Below, in pieces: positions 15,962 to 25,200 of a stretch of 64,000 nt of DNA. Within the stretch, counting starts at the first letter, position 1, and every line of letters begins with the position of its first letter. This stretch comes from Mycoplana azooxidifex (lineage in GTDB: Bacteria > Pseudomonadota > Alphaproteobacteria > Rhizobiales > Rhizobiaceae). The notes below the pieces were generated by a model. That model searched no databases. It was given only the letters and a program-made list of their open reading frames with translations, and was not told the origin of the DNA. A program made the translations under genes and the position numbers. Location: assembly GCF_014196765.1 (NCBI RefSeq), contig NZ_JACIEE010000002.1, positions 492,521 to 556,520 on the forward strand. The letters are read 5' to 3'.

Positions 15962-16765
15962 TCAGTCTTTCAGGCGAAAGTTCTGACGCGTGTAGACCTG
16001 CCTGAAGCCCGCTTTCCGCAGGTTGGAATAGGACGTGCTGCCACGCTCCCGCCCCTGTTCCGGCTGTTCCGTTTCCACCGAAAAGACGGATACGCCCTGC
16101 GACAGGCCCGCCTCGAGCCGCGCATTGATCAGGGCCGCCTGCGCACCCCTGTTGCGATATTCCGCAATGGTCGCGCCGCCGCCCAGCCAGGCGTAGCCAT
16201 CGTCCATGTACATCGCTCCTGTGGCGACGGGGGTATCGTCCAGCCAGGCAATGAAGCAGTTCCATCGGGGTTTGCCGATGATTCCCGCCCAGAAAGGCTC
16301 AAGGCCACGATCGAAGCCGAAGCCCCTGCACATCGTTTCGGCGAACAGGGCTGCATCGCCTGGTCCGGCGAGGCGCGTCGTGACAGTGCCCGCCGGCAGC
16401 AACGTGGCTGAGGAGGCAGGCAGCGTGAGTTTTGCCCAGCCGTTACCCTGCTTTTCCATGCCCCGTTCCTTCAGCCACTGGAGGATCTCCGTGGGCGCCG
16501 AAGCTTCGTCGATCTGGACGTAGCGCTTTCCCTTTCGCCCGCTGAGCCACTGGTAAGCCCTTTCGAGATCGTCGCGGTCGCGCACGGCCAGGATCCGGTT
16601 CAGCCCCATGGCGGGAGCCGAGGGAAGCGATACCGCGCAACCCTCGCCGATGCGCATCCAGGCCAGTTCGGCCGTCTCCACGAGGAAGGCGGGCGCGACC
16701 TCGAACATGTCGATAAATGCCTTGGCCTCGATGATTTCCTCTTTGGGAAGGCTCCAGTCAGACAT
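15962..16765 (-). CDS. GNAT-family N-acetyltransferase
   Basis: A 267-residue protein with a poorly conserved N-terminal half and a C-terminal GNAT domain: FIAWLDDTPVATGAMYMDDG, then GGATIAEYRNRGAQAALINA (the acetyl-CoA loop, here R-N-R-G-A) and SYSNLRKAGFRQVYTRQNF at the end. The substrate is unknown. It converges with the copper chaperone gene, with 23 bp between. Confidence 0.88.
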   Translation of the reverse strand: MSDWSLPKEEIIEAKAFIDMFEVAPAFLVETAELAWMRIGEGCAVSLPSAPAMGLNRILAVRDRDDLERAYQWLSGRKGKRYVQIDEASAPTEILQWLKERGMEKQGNGWAKLTLPASSATLLPAGTVTTRLAGPGDAALFAETMCRGFGFDRGLEPFWAGIIGKPRWNCFIAWLDDTPVATGAMYMDDGYAWLGGGATIAEYRNRGAQAALINARLEAGLSQGVSVFSVETEQPEQGRERGSTSYSNLRKAGFRQVYTRQNFRLKD

Positions 16766-17080
16766 GAAAATGCGCGCTCCGGATCAAGGGCTGCCGTGCG
16801 GCTCGATCGTCATGACCGGGCCGTTCGACGCTGCGCGTTCTGTCACAGGACCGACGCCTTTGCCATAGGCCGGGAGGCTTGGGATGAGCAGATCGGGGCG
16901 GGCGGAGATGGGAAAGGCACGCAGAGTAACCTTCCCCATCCCGCCCCATCGCCCCCTTCGGCGTTCGGGAACCGAAAGGGGCGAGTTTCGCAGGCCGCAG
17001 GGCGGATCGCCCGGCGGCCGGTATTCGAGTTGACCGCGGGCGCGTCGATCAGACGCGCGCCGCGGGAGCGCCTGCCCGGC
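16766..17080. terminator. intergenic region with two strong hairpins
   Basis: This 315-bp gap lies between the beta-helix gene (ending 17081, minus) and the GNAT start. GCCCCCTTCGG pairs with CCGAAAGGGGC at 16951-16983 (one mismatch). CCGCGGGCGCGTC pairs with GACGCGCGCCGCGG at 17034-17066. Both lie downstream of the minus-strand beta-helix gene and probably end its transcript. No ORF is supported. Confidence 0.5.
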
Positions 17081-18448
17081 TTATCCCGTCCGGTTGCGCT
17101 CGATCGTGAGGTGGGCGAACTGCTCCGCCCCGTCCGCAAGGTCGCCGGTCGCCCGCTCGTTCCAGCGGTAACCGGCGATGGCGCCCTGCGGCGTTTGTTC
17201 GAAGACGTTGCCCGAGACCAGCGCCGATCCGGCGCCCTCGACCACGGTCACCGCGCAGCCGACGGGGGTGGCGCGCACGAGATTGCCGTTGACGACGAGG
17301 CCGCGCATGTAGGGGCCCCAGCCGAGCATCAGGCCGTATTTCGGTGCGTTCTCGATGGTGTTGCCGCTGACAACCGTGTCGGCCTCCACGGCGATGCCGA
17401 AGCCGAAGCCGGCCCCGTCGTGGACGTAGGGCCCTTCGAGTTTCAGGTTGCGCACGACGTTGCCCGTCACCGTCGAAAGCCGCCCGCCCTCGTTGAAGTT
17501 GACGATCAGGATGCCGTTGGCCGCCCCGTCGATCAGGTTGCCGCTGACGATCGCGCCCTCGAAGCCGAACTCGGAGTAGATCGCCGTCTCCCCCGAGGCG
17601 AGGCAGGTGTTTGCGGAGATCTGGATGTTGGAGCCGGCATTGGAGCGGATGGCCGAAAACGCGCAGTCGGAGAGGTGATTGTTCGCCACCATCACGTTGT
17701 CGGCGCGGAAGATGTTGATGCCGTTGCCGTATTCGCCGGTCCCGCCGTTGCGCGCGCCGATGCCCGAGACCCGGTTGCCGGTCACCATCGTGCCGTCCGG
17801 CCCCTTGGTCCAGCGGTGCACGAGGATGCCGCCATTGGCGCAGTCCAGAACGGTGTTGGCGGTAATCGAAAGCCCGGTGCTCTCGATGGCGTAGATCGCA
17901 TGGTCGGCAGCCCCCGAAATGCGGTTCTTCTCGATGCGGCCGCCGCAGTGCTCCAGGTAGAGCGCGGACTTCGACGAACCCTTGATCTCGCAGTTCTCGA
18001 TCCTGACGTCCGTGGCGGCGGAAAGATGGACGAGCCCTTCCACCGTGTCGTCGAGCCAGCGGTTGTTGCCGTCGATCACCAGGTCTTCGAGCACGATGCT
18101 GCCGGCGCCCTGGCAGGCGAACAGGTAGCCGTCGCCGCCGTAAAGGATCCGGGTGGCGCCGGCAACGCCGGTCAACCGGGTGTTGTCGGGCAGGTCGATG
18201 TTGGAGACGACATAGTCGCCGGGCGGCAGGAAGACCGGAACCTGCTTCTCGGCTGCCTCCTTCAGCAGCCTGGAGAAGGCCCTGCTCTTGCGGTCGCCGC
18301 CGCCGGGCCGCACGCCGTGCGCCGAGGCGTCGATGGCGCCGCGCAGGTCGACCTCGATTGCGGCAGGTACGCTCGTGGCGCGCGCCGGCACGGCTGCGCC
18401 GAGCACCCCCAGGCCGATCGAAGAGACTATTAAGCGTCTGGTAACCAT
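17081..18448 (-). CDS. Tat-exported parallel beta-helix repeat protein (TIGR03808-like)
   Basis: 455 residues. The N-terminus VTRRLIVSSIGLGVLGAAVP with Ala-rich end is a Tat-type signal. The rest is a right-handed parallel beta-helix built from repeated N-x-V/I-x-x/G-N units (SITANTVLDC, GTMVTGNRVSGIG, NVMVANNHLSDC, AIVSGNLIDGAANGI), as in pectate-lyase-like proteins. It matches the rhizobial 'TAT-translocated repetitive protein' family, function unknown, probably surface or periplasmic polysaccharide-related (inference). The ATG at 18448 has AAGGAG eight bases upstream. It is divergent from the next gene. Confidence 0.88.
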   Translation of the reverse strand: MVTRRLIVSSIGLGVLGAAVPARATSVPAAIEVDLRGAIDASAHGVRPGGGDRKSRAFSRLLKEAAEKQVPVFLPPGDYVVSNIDLPDNTRLTGVAGATRILYGGDGYLFACQGAGSIVLEDLVIDGNNRWLDDTVEGLVHLSAATDVRIENCEIKGSSKSALYLEHCGGRIEKNRISGAADHAIYAIESTGLSITANTVLDCANGGILVHRWTKGPDGTMVTGNRVSGIGARNGGTGEYGNGINIFRADNVMVANNHLSDCAFSAIRSNAGSNIQISANTCLASGETAIYSEFGFEGAIVSGNLIDGAANGILIVNFNEGGRLSTVTGNVVRNLKLEGPYVHDGAGFGFGIAVEADTVVSGNTIENAPKYGLMLGWGPYMRGLVVNGNLVRATPVGCAVTVVEGAGSALVSGNVFEQTPQGAIAGYRWNERATGDLADGAEQFAHLTIERNRTG

Positions 18449-18755
18449 TTCTGCTCCTTGGCCTACAGGGAGCAGGAACCGTGCCAGGTTGTTTTGTGCC
18501 GAAATGACACGGATTTCGGGCAATCAGGACGGTCCGCCGCCGGAGGGCGTGTCCATCGCGGGACGGCTTGCGAAAATGGGGCACCGGCCGGCCGCTTCGA
18601 CCGGCCCGGCCGCCGTGCCGTTTGGGAGCGGAAGTCGCCGGATATCCGGCATTGGAACGAATGGATTCAGCTTTGGATAACGGTCTGGAGTGTAGCCTTG
18701 GGTTGCAACGACGAAGCCCTGCCAGGCACAAGGCAGGCAGGTTGGGGAATTGCGG
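18449..18755. other. divergent intergenic region
   Basis: A 307-bp gap between the beta-helix gene (minus) and the PAS-GAF-GGDEF-EAL gene (plus). It contains a GC-rich palindromic stretch around 18585-18615 (GGCCGGCC...GGCCGGCC-like). No ORF or RNA is seen. Confidence 0.4.
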
Positions 18756-21056
18756 ATGCAGCTGTCCGAAAATTTGTCGCCGCCGGAAGGCGAGACGATA
18801 GATCCGACATCGCGCCTGCTCGCGGCGAGCGAGCGGCTGATGGCGGAGGCTGCGCGCCGTTTTCCCATCGCCGGCGATCCGCACAGTCGCGCCTACTGGA
18901 TGGAGGCGATGATCAACCAGGCGCCGGACTATTTCTTCTTCAAGGATCGCGACAGCCGCTTCCTGCTGGCCAACCGCGCCGTCATCTCCGACCTGTACAA
19001 GGAGACGGACCTGACCGGCAGGACCGATTTCGATCTCTTTCCGCCCGAACTCGCGCAGCAGTTCTTCGAGATCGAGCAGGAGATCATGCGCTCGGGCGAG
19101 CCGATGCTGGACATGGAGGAGAAGATCCCGGACGGCCGGGGCGGGCTGAAATGCCTGCTCACCTCCAAACTGCCGATGCGCAACGAGCAGGGTGAGATCG
19201 TCGGCATCATCGGCGTCGCCCGCGACATCACCGAGCGCAAGCGCCAGGAGCAGCTGCATCTCGGCCAGGCGGAGCTTCTGAAGATGATCGCGGTCGGCGC
19301 GCCGTTGAAGGATGTCTTCACCGCGCTCATTCACCTGATCGAGGGACAGATCGCCGATGTCACGGGCTCCGTCCTGCTGCTCGATCCGGAGGAAAACTGC
19401 CTGCGGCACGTCGCCGCCCCCAATCTCGACCCGAACTGCTTCACCCGCATCGACGGCATCCCGATCGGCCCGGCGGTTGGCTCCTGCGGCACCGCCATGT
19501 GGCGCGGCGAGCCCGTGTTCGTCGCCGACATCGAGACTGATCCGCTATGGGAAGGCTATCGCGACCTGGCCGTCCCCTACGGCTTTCGCTCCTGCTGGTC
19601 GGCGCCGATCCACTCCTATCAGGGCCAGGTGCTCGGCTCGCTCGGGCTTTACGGGCGCACGCCGGGCCTGCCGTCCACCACCTGCCAGAAGCTGCTCGGC
19701 ATGGCCACGCACATCGCCGGCATCGCGATTGAGCGCAAGCAGGCCGAGGACCGCATCCAGTTCGTCGCCCACCATGACGTGCTGACCGGCCTGCCCAACC
19801 GCAGCATGCTCGACGAGCGCATCTCGAGCGCCATCGAGGCGGCCGACGACGCCAACGGCACCATCGCCGTCGCCTTCATCGATCTCGACAACTTCAAGCT
19901 GGTCAACGACAGCCTCGGCCATCACGCCGGCGACGAACTGCTCAAGACGGTGTCCCGGCGGATGCTGGACAAGCTTCGCCCGGAGGATTCGCTGGTCCGC
20001 CTCGGCGGCGACGAGTTCGTCGTCCTGCTTACCGGCCCGCGTCGCAGGGGCGAGCAGCTTTCGGTACGGCTGGAATCGATCCGCAAGGCGATCGCCGATC
20101 CCGTCCTGCTCGAGGGCCACAGCGTGCAGGTCACCTGCAGCATGGGCGTCGCCCTATATCCCGGCCACGGCCGCAACGCCACCGAGCTCCTGGCCAATGC
20201 CGACCTCGCCATGTACCGCTCCAAGGAGATCGGCCGCGACGCGCTGCAGTTCTTCACCGCCGAGATGGCGTCGAGCGCGCACGAAAAGCTGCGCTACCAG
20301 GAGGAACTGCGCCGGGCGATCGCCCGCGAGGAGTTCGTGCTCCACTACCAGCCGCAGATGGACCTGAAGACCGGGCATATCTTCGCCGTCGAGGCGCTGA
20401 TCCGCTGGAACCATCCCGAGCGCGGGCTGCTGATGCCCGGCGATTTCATTTCCTTTGCCGAGGATACCGGCCTGATCGGCCAGATCGGCGACTGGACTCT
20501 CAGGGCGGCATGCCGGCAGAACAAGGCCTGGCGGGATGCCGGCCTGCCGCCGGTCGTGGTCAGTGTCAACGTCTCCGCGCGCCAGTTCCAGGAGCCGGAA
20601 TGGGTCGAGCGCGTGGCCTCAGCACTCAGGAAGAGCGGGCTGGAGGCGCGCTATCTCGAGCTGGAACTGACCGAAAGCGTGATCATGGCCGACGTGCAGC
20701 AGGCCGTCGCCCTCATGCACCGGCTGGAGGCACTGGGCGTGCACCTGGCGATCGACGATTTCGGCACCGGCTACTCCAGCCTCAGCGCGCTCAAGCGCTT
20801 CCCGGTCGACCGCCTCAAGATCGACCGCTCCTTCGTGCAGGATCTGCCCGACGACCCCGACGACGCGGCGATCGCCCGCGCCATCATTTCGCTCGCCCAT
20901 ACGCTGCAATTGAAGGTGATCGCCGAGGGCGTGGAAACCCGCGAGCAGCTGGAATTCCTGCGCGGCGCCGGCTGCGACGAGATCCAGGGCTACTATCTGA
21001 GCAAGCCGGTGCGCGCCGAGGGCATCGAGACCCTGCTCCGCATCCCCAACATCTGA
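18756..21056 (+). CDS. PAS-GAF-GGDEF-EAL cyclic-di-GMP protein
   Basis: 766 residues, no membrane helices. PAS with PAC tail (about 40-165, FFKDRDSRFLLANRAV) is followed by GAF (about 175-325, SCGTAMWRGEPVFVADIETD), then GGDEF (about 335-500, LVRLGGDEFVVLL, intact) and EAL (about 510-760). The EAL domain has AVEALIRWNHPERG, LTESVIM, IDDFGTGYSSL, DRLKIDRSF and AEGVETR, all intact. Both synthesis and breakdown of c-di-GMP are possible, tuned by ligand or redox sensing. ATG 18756 is preferred over the TTG two codons upstream. Confidence 0.93.
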   Translation: MQLSENLSPPEGETIDPTSRLLAASERLMAEAARRFPIAGDPHSRAYWMEAMINQAPDYFFFKDRDSRFLLANRAVISDLYKETDLTGRTDFDLFPPELAQQFFEIEQEIMRSGEPMLDMEEKIPDGRGGLKCLLTSKLPMRNEQGEIVGIIGVARDITERKRQEQLHLGQAELLKMIAVGAPLKDVFTALIHLIEGQIADVTGSVLLLDPEENCLRHVAAPNLDPNCFTRIDGIPIGPAVGSCGTAMWRGEPVFVADIETDPLWEGYRDLAVPYGFRSCWSAPIHSYQGQVLGSLGLYGRTPGLPSTTCQKLLGMATHIAGIAIERKQAEDRIQFVAHHDVLTGLPNRSMLDERISSAIEAADDANGTIAVAFIDLDNFKLVNDSLGHHAGDELLKTVSRRMLDKLRPEDSLVRLGGDEFVVLLTGPRRRGEQLSVRLESIRKAIADPVLLEGHSVQVTCSMGVALYPGHGRNATELLANADLAMYRSKEIGRDALQFFTAEMASSAHEKLRYQEELRRAIAREEFVLHYQPQMDLKTGHIFAVEALIRWNHPERGLLMPGDFISFAEDTGLIGQIGDWTLRAACRQNKAWRDAGLPPVVVSVNVSARQFQEPEWVERVASALRKSGLEARYLELELTESVIMADVQQAVALMHRLEALGVHLAIDDFGTGYSSLSALKRFPVDRLKIDRSFVQDLPDDPDDAAIARAIISLAHTLQLKVIAEGVETREQLEFLRGAGCDEIQGYYLSKPVRAEGIETLLRIPNI

Positions 21057-21609
21057 CCGGAACCGACGTTTGCGGTGGACGCCGGGGACGCCGGTCCTCG
21101 AGGCATTCCGCCTGCTGTGCCCCTGCCGGAAATCTACGCCACTCGGCAGCAGATGCCGTCATGGCCGCTTTTGGCCCTGAGCGGACTAAATGGGCGGCGC
21201 TTCTCCAATTGGCGGGCGCTTACGGTCCGCTGGTTCCGCTATTTCTTCTTCGCTTGATCGTGATGCCACTTGATGGCGAAGAACATGCCCGTGCCTAACA
21301 CGAGGATCTTGAGCGGAAAGAAGACTATAGGGAACCAATCCCACATTTCGGATATTTCCAGGCTATTACTATCTATCGTGAGGCAGCACTACCTCAACAC
21401 TGCTGCATACAACATCAGCCATGTTGACGCAGATGAGATCATGACCTTCCCATCACACGGCATGAGTGGGCTTGCCCCGCGGTATCGGGCAGTGCTTTCG
21501 AGCTTGGTGAGACGAGCAGATACCGGACGGCCGGTCGCCCGCGATGGGCCCTTCGCGGACACGCTCCGAAGACTGTGCAGGCAAACCGGCTTCCGTCCGC
21601 ACACACGAC
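21057..21609. other. 553-bp low-density region
   Basis: It lies between two convergent genes. The segment 21240-21450 is noticeably AT-richer than the window average. The only coding signal I can support is the 35-codon membrane protein at 21239-21346 (minus). The rest shows no ORF, repeat or RNA that I recognise. Confidence 0.5.
21239..21346 (-). CDS. 35-residue membrane miniprotein
   Basis: ATG 21346 to TAG 21239 encodes MWDWFPIVFFPLKILVLGTG followed by MFFAIKWHHDQAKKK. This gives one hydrophobic helix with a Trp-rich N-terminus and a strongly basic, His-containing cytoplasmic tail. The pattern (W-x-W-F-P ... L-G-x-G-M-F-x-A-I-K-W-H) looks conserved in small rhizobial membrane proteins from memory, but I cannot verify that here. 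The ribosome site GGAAA is weak. Function is unknown. Confidence 0.6.
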   Translation of the reverse strand: MWDWFPIVFFPLKILVLGTGMFFAIKWHHDQAKKK

Positions 21610-22488
21610 CTATGGCACGTGCTGCATGATGATCTGCGTGTGCAGCATTGGCGCTTCGGCTCCGAAATAGGTCTCCAACAGCGGCAGAAGATCGTCCGAC
21701 AGGTAGAAATCCGTCAGCGCGCGGTCTGCCAGCAGGCGGAAGTCGGCGTCGCCGCGACGCAACGCGATCGCATAGGGTTCATGCGTGAGCAGGCGATCAC
21801 CGACCTTGAGCGAGGACGGATCGCGCGCCCGCTTGGCCAGGCTGATGAGCAGCACCTGATCGGCGATGTAGGCATCGATCTTGCGGTCCTCCAGCGCCTT
21901 GAGCCCGTCCTCATGCGTGTTGAAATCGTCAAGCCGTGTCTTCGATTCCTGGATTGCAAGTGCCTCGCGAAGTGTCGCTGCCGTCGTCGTGTCTGCGCGC
22001 ATGCCGATGACGTTTGTGGCAACGCGCTCGCTGACGGCGTGAACGGCGGGTCCGTCGAGAAAGAGCGTCTGCAGGTAGTCGGGTGAATCCTTGCGCAGCA
22101 GCGCGCTCGCCCCGGTGAGAAAGATCGGTTGTGAGAAATCGACGATTTCCCGCCTCTCCAAGTTCACGGTAATGGAACCGCAAAGCAGGTCGATATCTTC
22201 ATTCTTGACTGCATCGAAGCCGTTGGCGAGCGTCATCCCAACATATTCGCGTTTCAGTTGCGGAAACTGATGTTCGATCTCGTCGGCGATCTTGCCGCAC
22301 AGGTCGATGGCATATCCCACCGGTTCGGCCCCCGGCTGGCCGGAGGAAAAAGGCGCCTGGTCGGAGATGTAGCCGATACGCACGGTTCCACGCTCCGCAA
22401 TCGTGTCGAGCGTTGCCGCCGCGGTCGCCAAAGCTGAAAAGCAAAGGGCGAGGCTTGCCAGCAGAAGCCGTCTCATGCGCTTGGCCAT
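21610..22488 (-). CDS. family 3 periplasmic solute-binding protein
   Basis: A 292-residue exported protein. The signal peptide is MAKRMRRLLLASLALCFSAL with cleavage near ATAAA. The SBP_bac_3 fold has TIAERGTVRIGYISDQAPFS, GYAIDLCGKIADEI, DLLCGSITVNLERREIVDFS and the C-terminal hinge region. This type usually binds polar amino acids for ABC import, but no permease or ATPase is adjacent, so it may be an orphan binding or signalling protein. ATG 22488 places the basic n-region correctly; ATG 22476 is an alternative. Confidence 0.88.
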   Translation of the reverse strand: MAKRMRRLLLASLALCFSALATAAATLDTIAERGTVRIGYISDQAPFSSGQPGAEPVGYAIDLCGKIADEIEHQFPQLKREYVGMTLANGFDAVKNEDIDLLCGSITVNLERREIVDFSQPIFLTGASALLRKDSPDYLQTLFLDGPAVHAVSERVATNVIGMRADTTTAATLREALAIQESKTRLDDFNTHEDGLKALEDRKIDAYIADQVLLISLAKRARDPSSLKVGDRLLTHEPYAIALRRGDADFRLLADRALTDFYLSDDLLPLLETYFGAEAPMLHTQIIMQHVP

Positions 22489-22743
22489 ACGTGTCTGCGG
22501 GGCACCTGCATGATCCCTGTCTCCGAAAAACGGTGTCGATCTCAAAGGGTACACGCAGCTTATGGGCTGCCCCCCATATGTCAACCGAAGACGCCTGGCG
22601 TCGCTCGGCGGCATCGTCGCCATGGCAGGTCGATTGGCCCCATGGCCGGCATGACCGCAAATGGCGCAAAGATGCCTCCGCCGCTGCGGCTCCACGTGCT
22701 GCGCTTCCTACGTCTCCCCGCAGGCGGAGAGACGGACGACCGC

Positions 22744-23214
22744 CTACCGCCGCCGCCAGTAGTGCACCTCCATCATCTTCTCCCAGCCCTTGCCCGGCTT
22801 GTCCACCAGCGCGGTCAACGTGCGATGGTCGTCGTCGATGAAGGTGATCACGTCCTGGTAGGGCAGGCGCTTGCCCTCGTTCTCGAAATCCGGGCCCTCG
22901 CTGTGCAGCGCCAGCACGTTGCCGGTCGGCTCCAAGATCCCGTCATAGTGCCACAGATGCGTCATCATCGAGCCGATCCAGCTGCCGATGTAGCGGTCGC
23001 GCGCGGGATCGTAGCCGATCGTCATCACCGATTCGCCCGGCTCGCCGTCCGGCATCAGCCCGCGGCCCTCGCACAGCACCCACAGGCCGCCGATGCGGCG
23101 GACGGTCTCCGTCCAGGTGACTTCCGCCGGCGGTCCGGCCATCGCCTCGTCCGAGACGTCCCAGGTTCCCACCAGCCGCTCCAGCCACCGGTGCTGTGTC
23201 GTGATCTCTGCCAT
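22744..23214 (-). CDS. DUF1579 family protein
   Basis: A 156-residue protein starting with the DUF1579 signature HRWLERLVGTWDV. It contains TETVRRIGGLWVLCEGRG, then TIGYDPARDRYIGSWIGSMM and the ending MEVHYWRRR. The fold is a lipocalin-like beta barrel (family knowledge); function is unknown. ATG 23214 has GGGAGG eight bases upstream. It is divergent from a MarR regulator with a shared palindrome, which suggests co-regulation. Confidence 0.88.
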   Translation of the reverse strand: MAEITTQHRWLERLVGTWDVSDEAMAGPPAEVTWTETVRRIGGLWVLCEGRGLMPDGEPGESVMTIGYDPARDRYIGSWIGSMMTHLWHYDGILEPTGNVLALHSEGPDFENEGKRLPYQDVITFIDDDHRTLTALVDKPGKGWEKMMEVHYWRRR

Positions 23215-23364
23215 TGCCGCTACCTCCCGTGCGTGTCGCGCTTTTTCTGCGATAGAAACTTGGAACCATCGGCCATTCGTCAAGGCCAGGCGGCGGCGCA
23301 CGGTGAGGAAGCGGGGCGGGGCCATGGGCAGGAACTGGGGCACGGTTGCTCTTGACAAGGGTAC

Positions 23365-23376
23365 GTTGATATCAAC
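23365..23376. promoter_or_regulatory. candidate MarR operator
   Basis: GTTGATATCAAC is a perfect 12-bp palindrome, five bases before the MarR start codon and just after a TTGACA (23352-23357) -35-like box. Its position would block the MarR promoter when bound, the usual autoregulation layout. Confidence 0.55.
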
Positions 23377-23380
23377 AGTA

Positions 23381-23845
23381 ATGCGCATGACCGAGCACGC
23401 CGCCATCTCCGCCACCGTCTCCCATGATACCACGCTGCATGTGCGTGACCATTGCCTCTGCCTGCATGCGCAAAGGGCCGCCCGCGCGCTCGGGCGCCGC
23501 TTCGACGAGGCCCTTCGCCCGGTCGGCCTGACCAACGGCCAGTTCTCGCTGATGATGGCGCTCAATCGTCCCGAGCCGCCGCCGATGGGCCCCGTCGCGG
23601 TCCTGCTCGCCATGGACCGCACGACCCTGACGGCAGCCGTCAAGCCGTTGTCGCGCCGCGGCCTGGTCGCAGTCCTGCCCGACCCGCGCGACCGCCGCGG
23701 CCGCAGGCTGGCGCTGACCGAGGCGGGCAGGGACCTGCTGGCCCGCGCCCTGCCGGTCTGGGTGGAAACCCATGCCGCGGTGGAAGCCGACCTCGCCGGC
23801 ATCGACGTCGACGCGCTGCGGCAGGGACTGAAGATGCTGTCCTGA
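23381..23845 (+). CDS. MarR-family regulator
   Basis: 154 residues. The winged helix has TNGQFSLMMALNRPEPPPMG, then AMDRTTLTAAVKPLSRRGL (recognition helix) and the wing PDPRDRRGRRLALTEAG, the standard MarR DPRD..RxxxLT pattern. The N-terminus has Cys residues (HCLCLHAQRAARA), a possible redox or ligand site. ATG 23381 or 23387 (two codons later) may be used. No Shine-Dalgarno is visible and the -35-like box is very close, so a short or leaderless mRNA is possible. It is divergent from DUF1579. Confidence 0.9.
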   Translation: MRMTEHAAISATVSHDTTLHVRDHCLCLHAQRAARALGRRFDEALRPVGLTNGQFSLMMALNRPEPPPMGPVAVLLAMDRTTLTAAVKPLSRRGLVAVLPDPRDRRGRRLALTEAGRDLLARALPVWVETHAAVEADLAGIDVDALRQGLKMLS

Positions 23846-23933
23846 GTGCCCGCGCAGCGGCCTGCCGCAGCATGCGTCCGCCAAATCGCCGCCCGCTCTG
23901 GCGGCTCGCGCAAATTCGCCTATCTTCGCAGGG

Positions 23934-24944
23934 ATGAAGCCAGATCAGCTGCTCTATCCGGCGCCCGCCGGCCTCTATTGCCCCTCCGGCGATTTCTACG
24001 TCGATCCGATGCGGCCGGTCGCCCGCGCGCTGATCACCCACGGCCATTCCGACCATGCCCGCGCCGGCCATGGCGCGGTGCTGGCCACCCGCGAGACGCT
24101 CGACATCATGGCGATCCGCCACGGCCCGGATTTCTGCGGCACCGCGCAGCCGGTCGAGTTCGGCGAGACGATCGACCTCTCCGGTACCAGGGTCTCCTTC
24201 CATCCGGCCGGCCATGTGCTCGGCTCGGCGCAGATCGCGATCGCCGCAGACGGCACCCGCTTCTGCGTCTCCGGCGACTACAAGCGCAGTCCCGACCCGA
24301 CCTGTGCGCCTTACGAGCCGGTCGCCTGCGACGTCTTCATCACCGAGGCGACCTTCGGTCTGCCTGTGTTCCACCACCCCGATCCGAAGGGCGAGATCGG
24401 CAAGCTTCTGACCTCGCTGAAGCAGTTTCCCGAGCGCAGCCACCTCATTGGCGCCTATTCGCTCGGCAAGGCGCAGCGCGTCATCCGGCTCCTGCGCGAC
24501 TGCGGCTACGACCGCCCGGTCTATATCCACGGCTCGCTTTCGAAGCTCTGCGACTACTACGTTTCGCGCGGCATCGATCTCGGTGATCTGAGGCCGGCGA
24601 CGCTGGAGAAGGGGGACCGGACCGATTTCGCCGGCGCCGTCGTCGTCGGGCCGCCGTCCGCCTTCGGCGAGCGCTGGGCGCGCCGCTTTCCCGAGCCGCT
24701 GGTCGCCTTCGCCTCGGGGTGGATGATGGTGCGCCAGCGCGCCAAACAGGGCGGTGTGGAACTGCCGCTCGTCATCTCCGACCATTGCGACTGGCCCGAA
24801 CTGACCGAGACCATCCGCGACCTCGCCCCGGCCGAGGTCTGGGTCACCCACGGCCGCGAGGAGGCGCTGGTGCGCTGGTGCGAACTCGCCGGCATCCCCG
24901 CCCGCCCGCTCCATCTCGTCGGCTACGAGGACGAGGGGGATTGA
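23934..24944 (+). CDS. ligase-associated DNA 3'-end exonuclease (metallo-beta-lactamase fold)
   Basis: A 336-residue protein of the MBL/beta-CASP type known as 'ligase-associated DNA exonuclease' (TIGR04122-like). The zinc motif ITHGHSDHARAG places His36, His38, Asp40 and His41. Further metal ligands are HPAGHVLGSAQ and VSGDYKRS, with a late ISDHCDW. Relatives are encoded beside an ATP-dependent ligase, a DEXH helicase (Lhr) and a phosphoesterase and are thought to act in DNA repair. Here the ligase follows after a 256-bp repeat-filled gap. Confidence 0.9.
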   Translation: MKPDQLLYPAPAGLYCPSGDFYVDPMRPVARALITHGHSDHARAGHGAVLATRETLDIMAIRHGPDFCGTAQPVEFGETIDLSGTRVSFHPAGHVLGSAQIAIAADGTRFCVSGDYKRSPDPTCAPYEPVACDVFITEATFGLPVFHHPDPKGEIGKLLTSLKQFPERSHLIGAYSLGKAQRVIRLLRDCGYDRPVYIHGSLSKLCDYYVSRGIDLGDLRPATLEKGDRTDFAGAVVVGPPSAFGERWARRFPEPLVAFASGWMMVRQRAKQGGVELPLVISDHCDWPELTETIRDLAPAEVWVTHGREEALVRWCELAGIPARPLHLVGYEDEGD

Positions 24945-25006
24945 TGGTGGCGACGTTTCACACCGATCAGACCAGCGACCTCATCGCGCCCGTACCGGCC
25001 CCGCCG

Positions 25007-25161
25007 CCCCCCTCATCCGCCTGCCGGCACCTTCTCCCCGATGGGGAGAAGAGGGAGATCGGGGTGGGCCTGCCGTACTTCTCGTTAGCCGTGGCCGCGG
25101 CGGCGCCGCACGGGCTCTTCTCCCCATCGGGGAGAAGGTGCCGGCAGGCGGATGAGGGGGG
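25007..25161. repeat. 47-bp perfect inverted repeat (family A)
   Basis: The left arm 25007-25053 and right arm 25115-25161 are exact reverse complements, 61 bp apart. Each contains CCTGCCGGCACCTTCTCCCC or its complement and the small palindrome CTCCCCGATGGGGAG. It sits between the exonuclease and ligase genes on the same strand, so it would form one very stable hairpin in a joint transcript. Confidence 0.9.
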
Positions 25162-25200
25162 CTTTGCCACATCCACCCACAGGCGAGGCGAAGCCGTCCC

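Noticed and set aside
17049..19409. 786-codon minus-strand frame over the beta-helix and GGDEF genes
   Set aside because: It crosses two real genes in a different frame and is rich in Arg/Gly/Pro, typical of a shadow.
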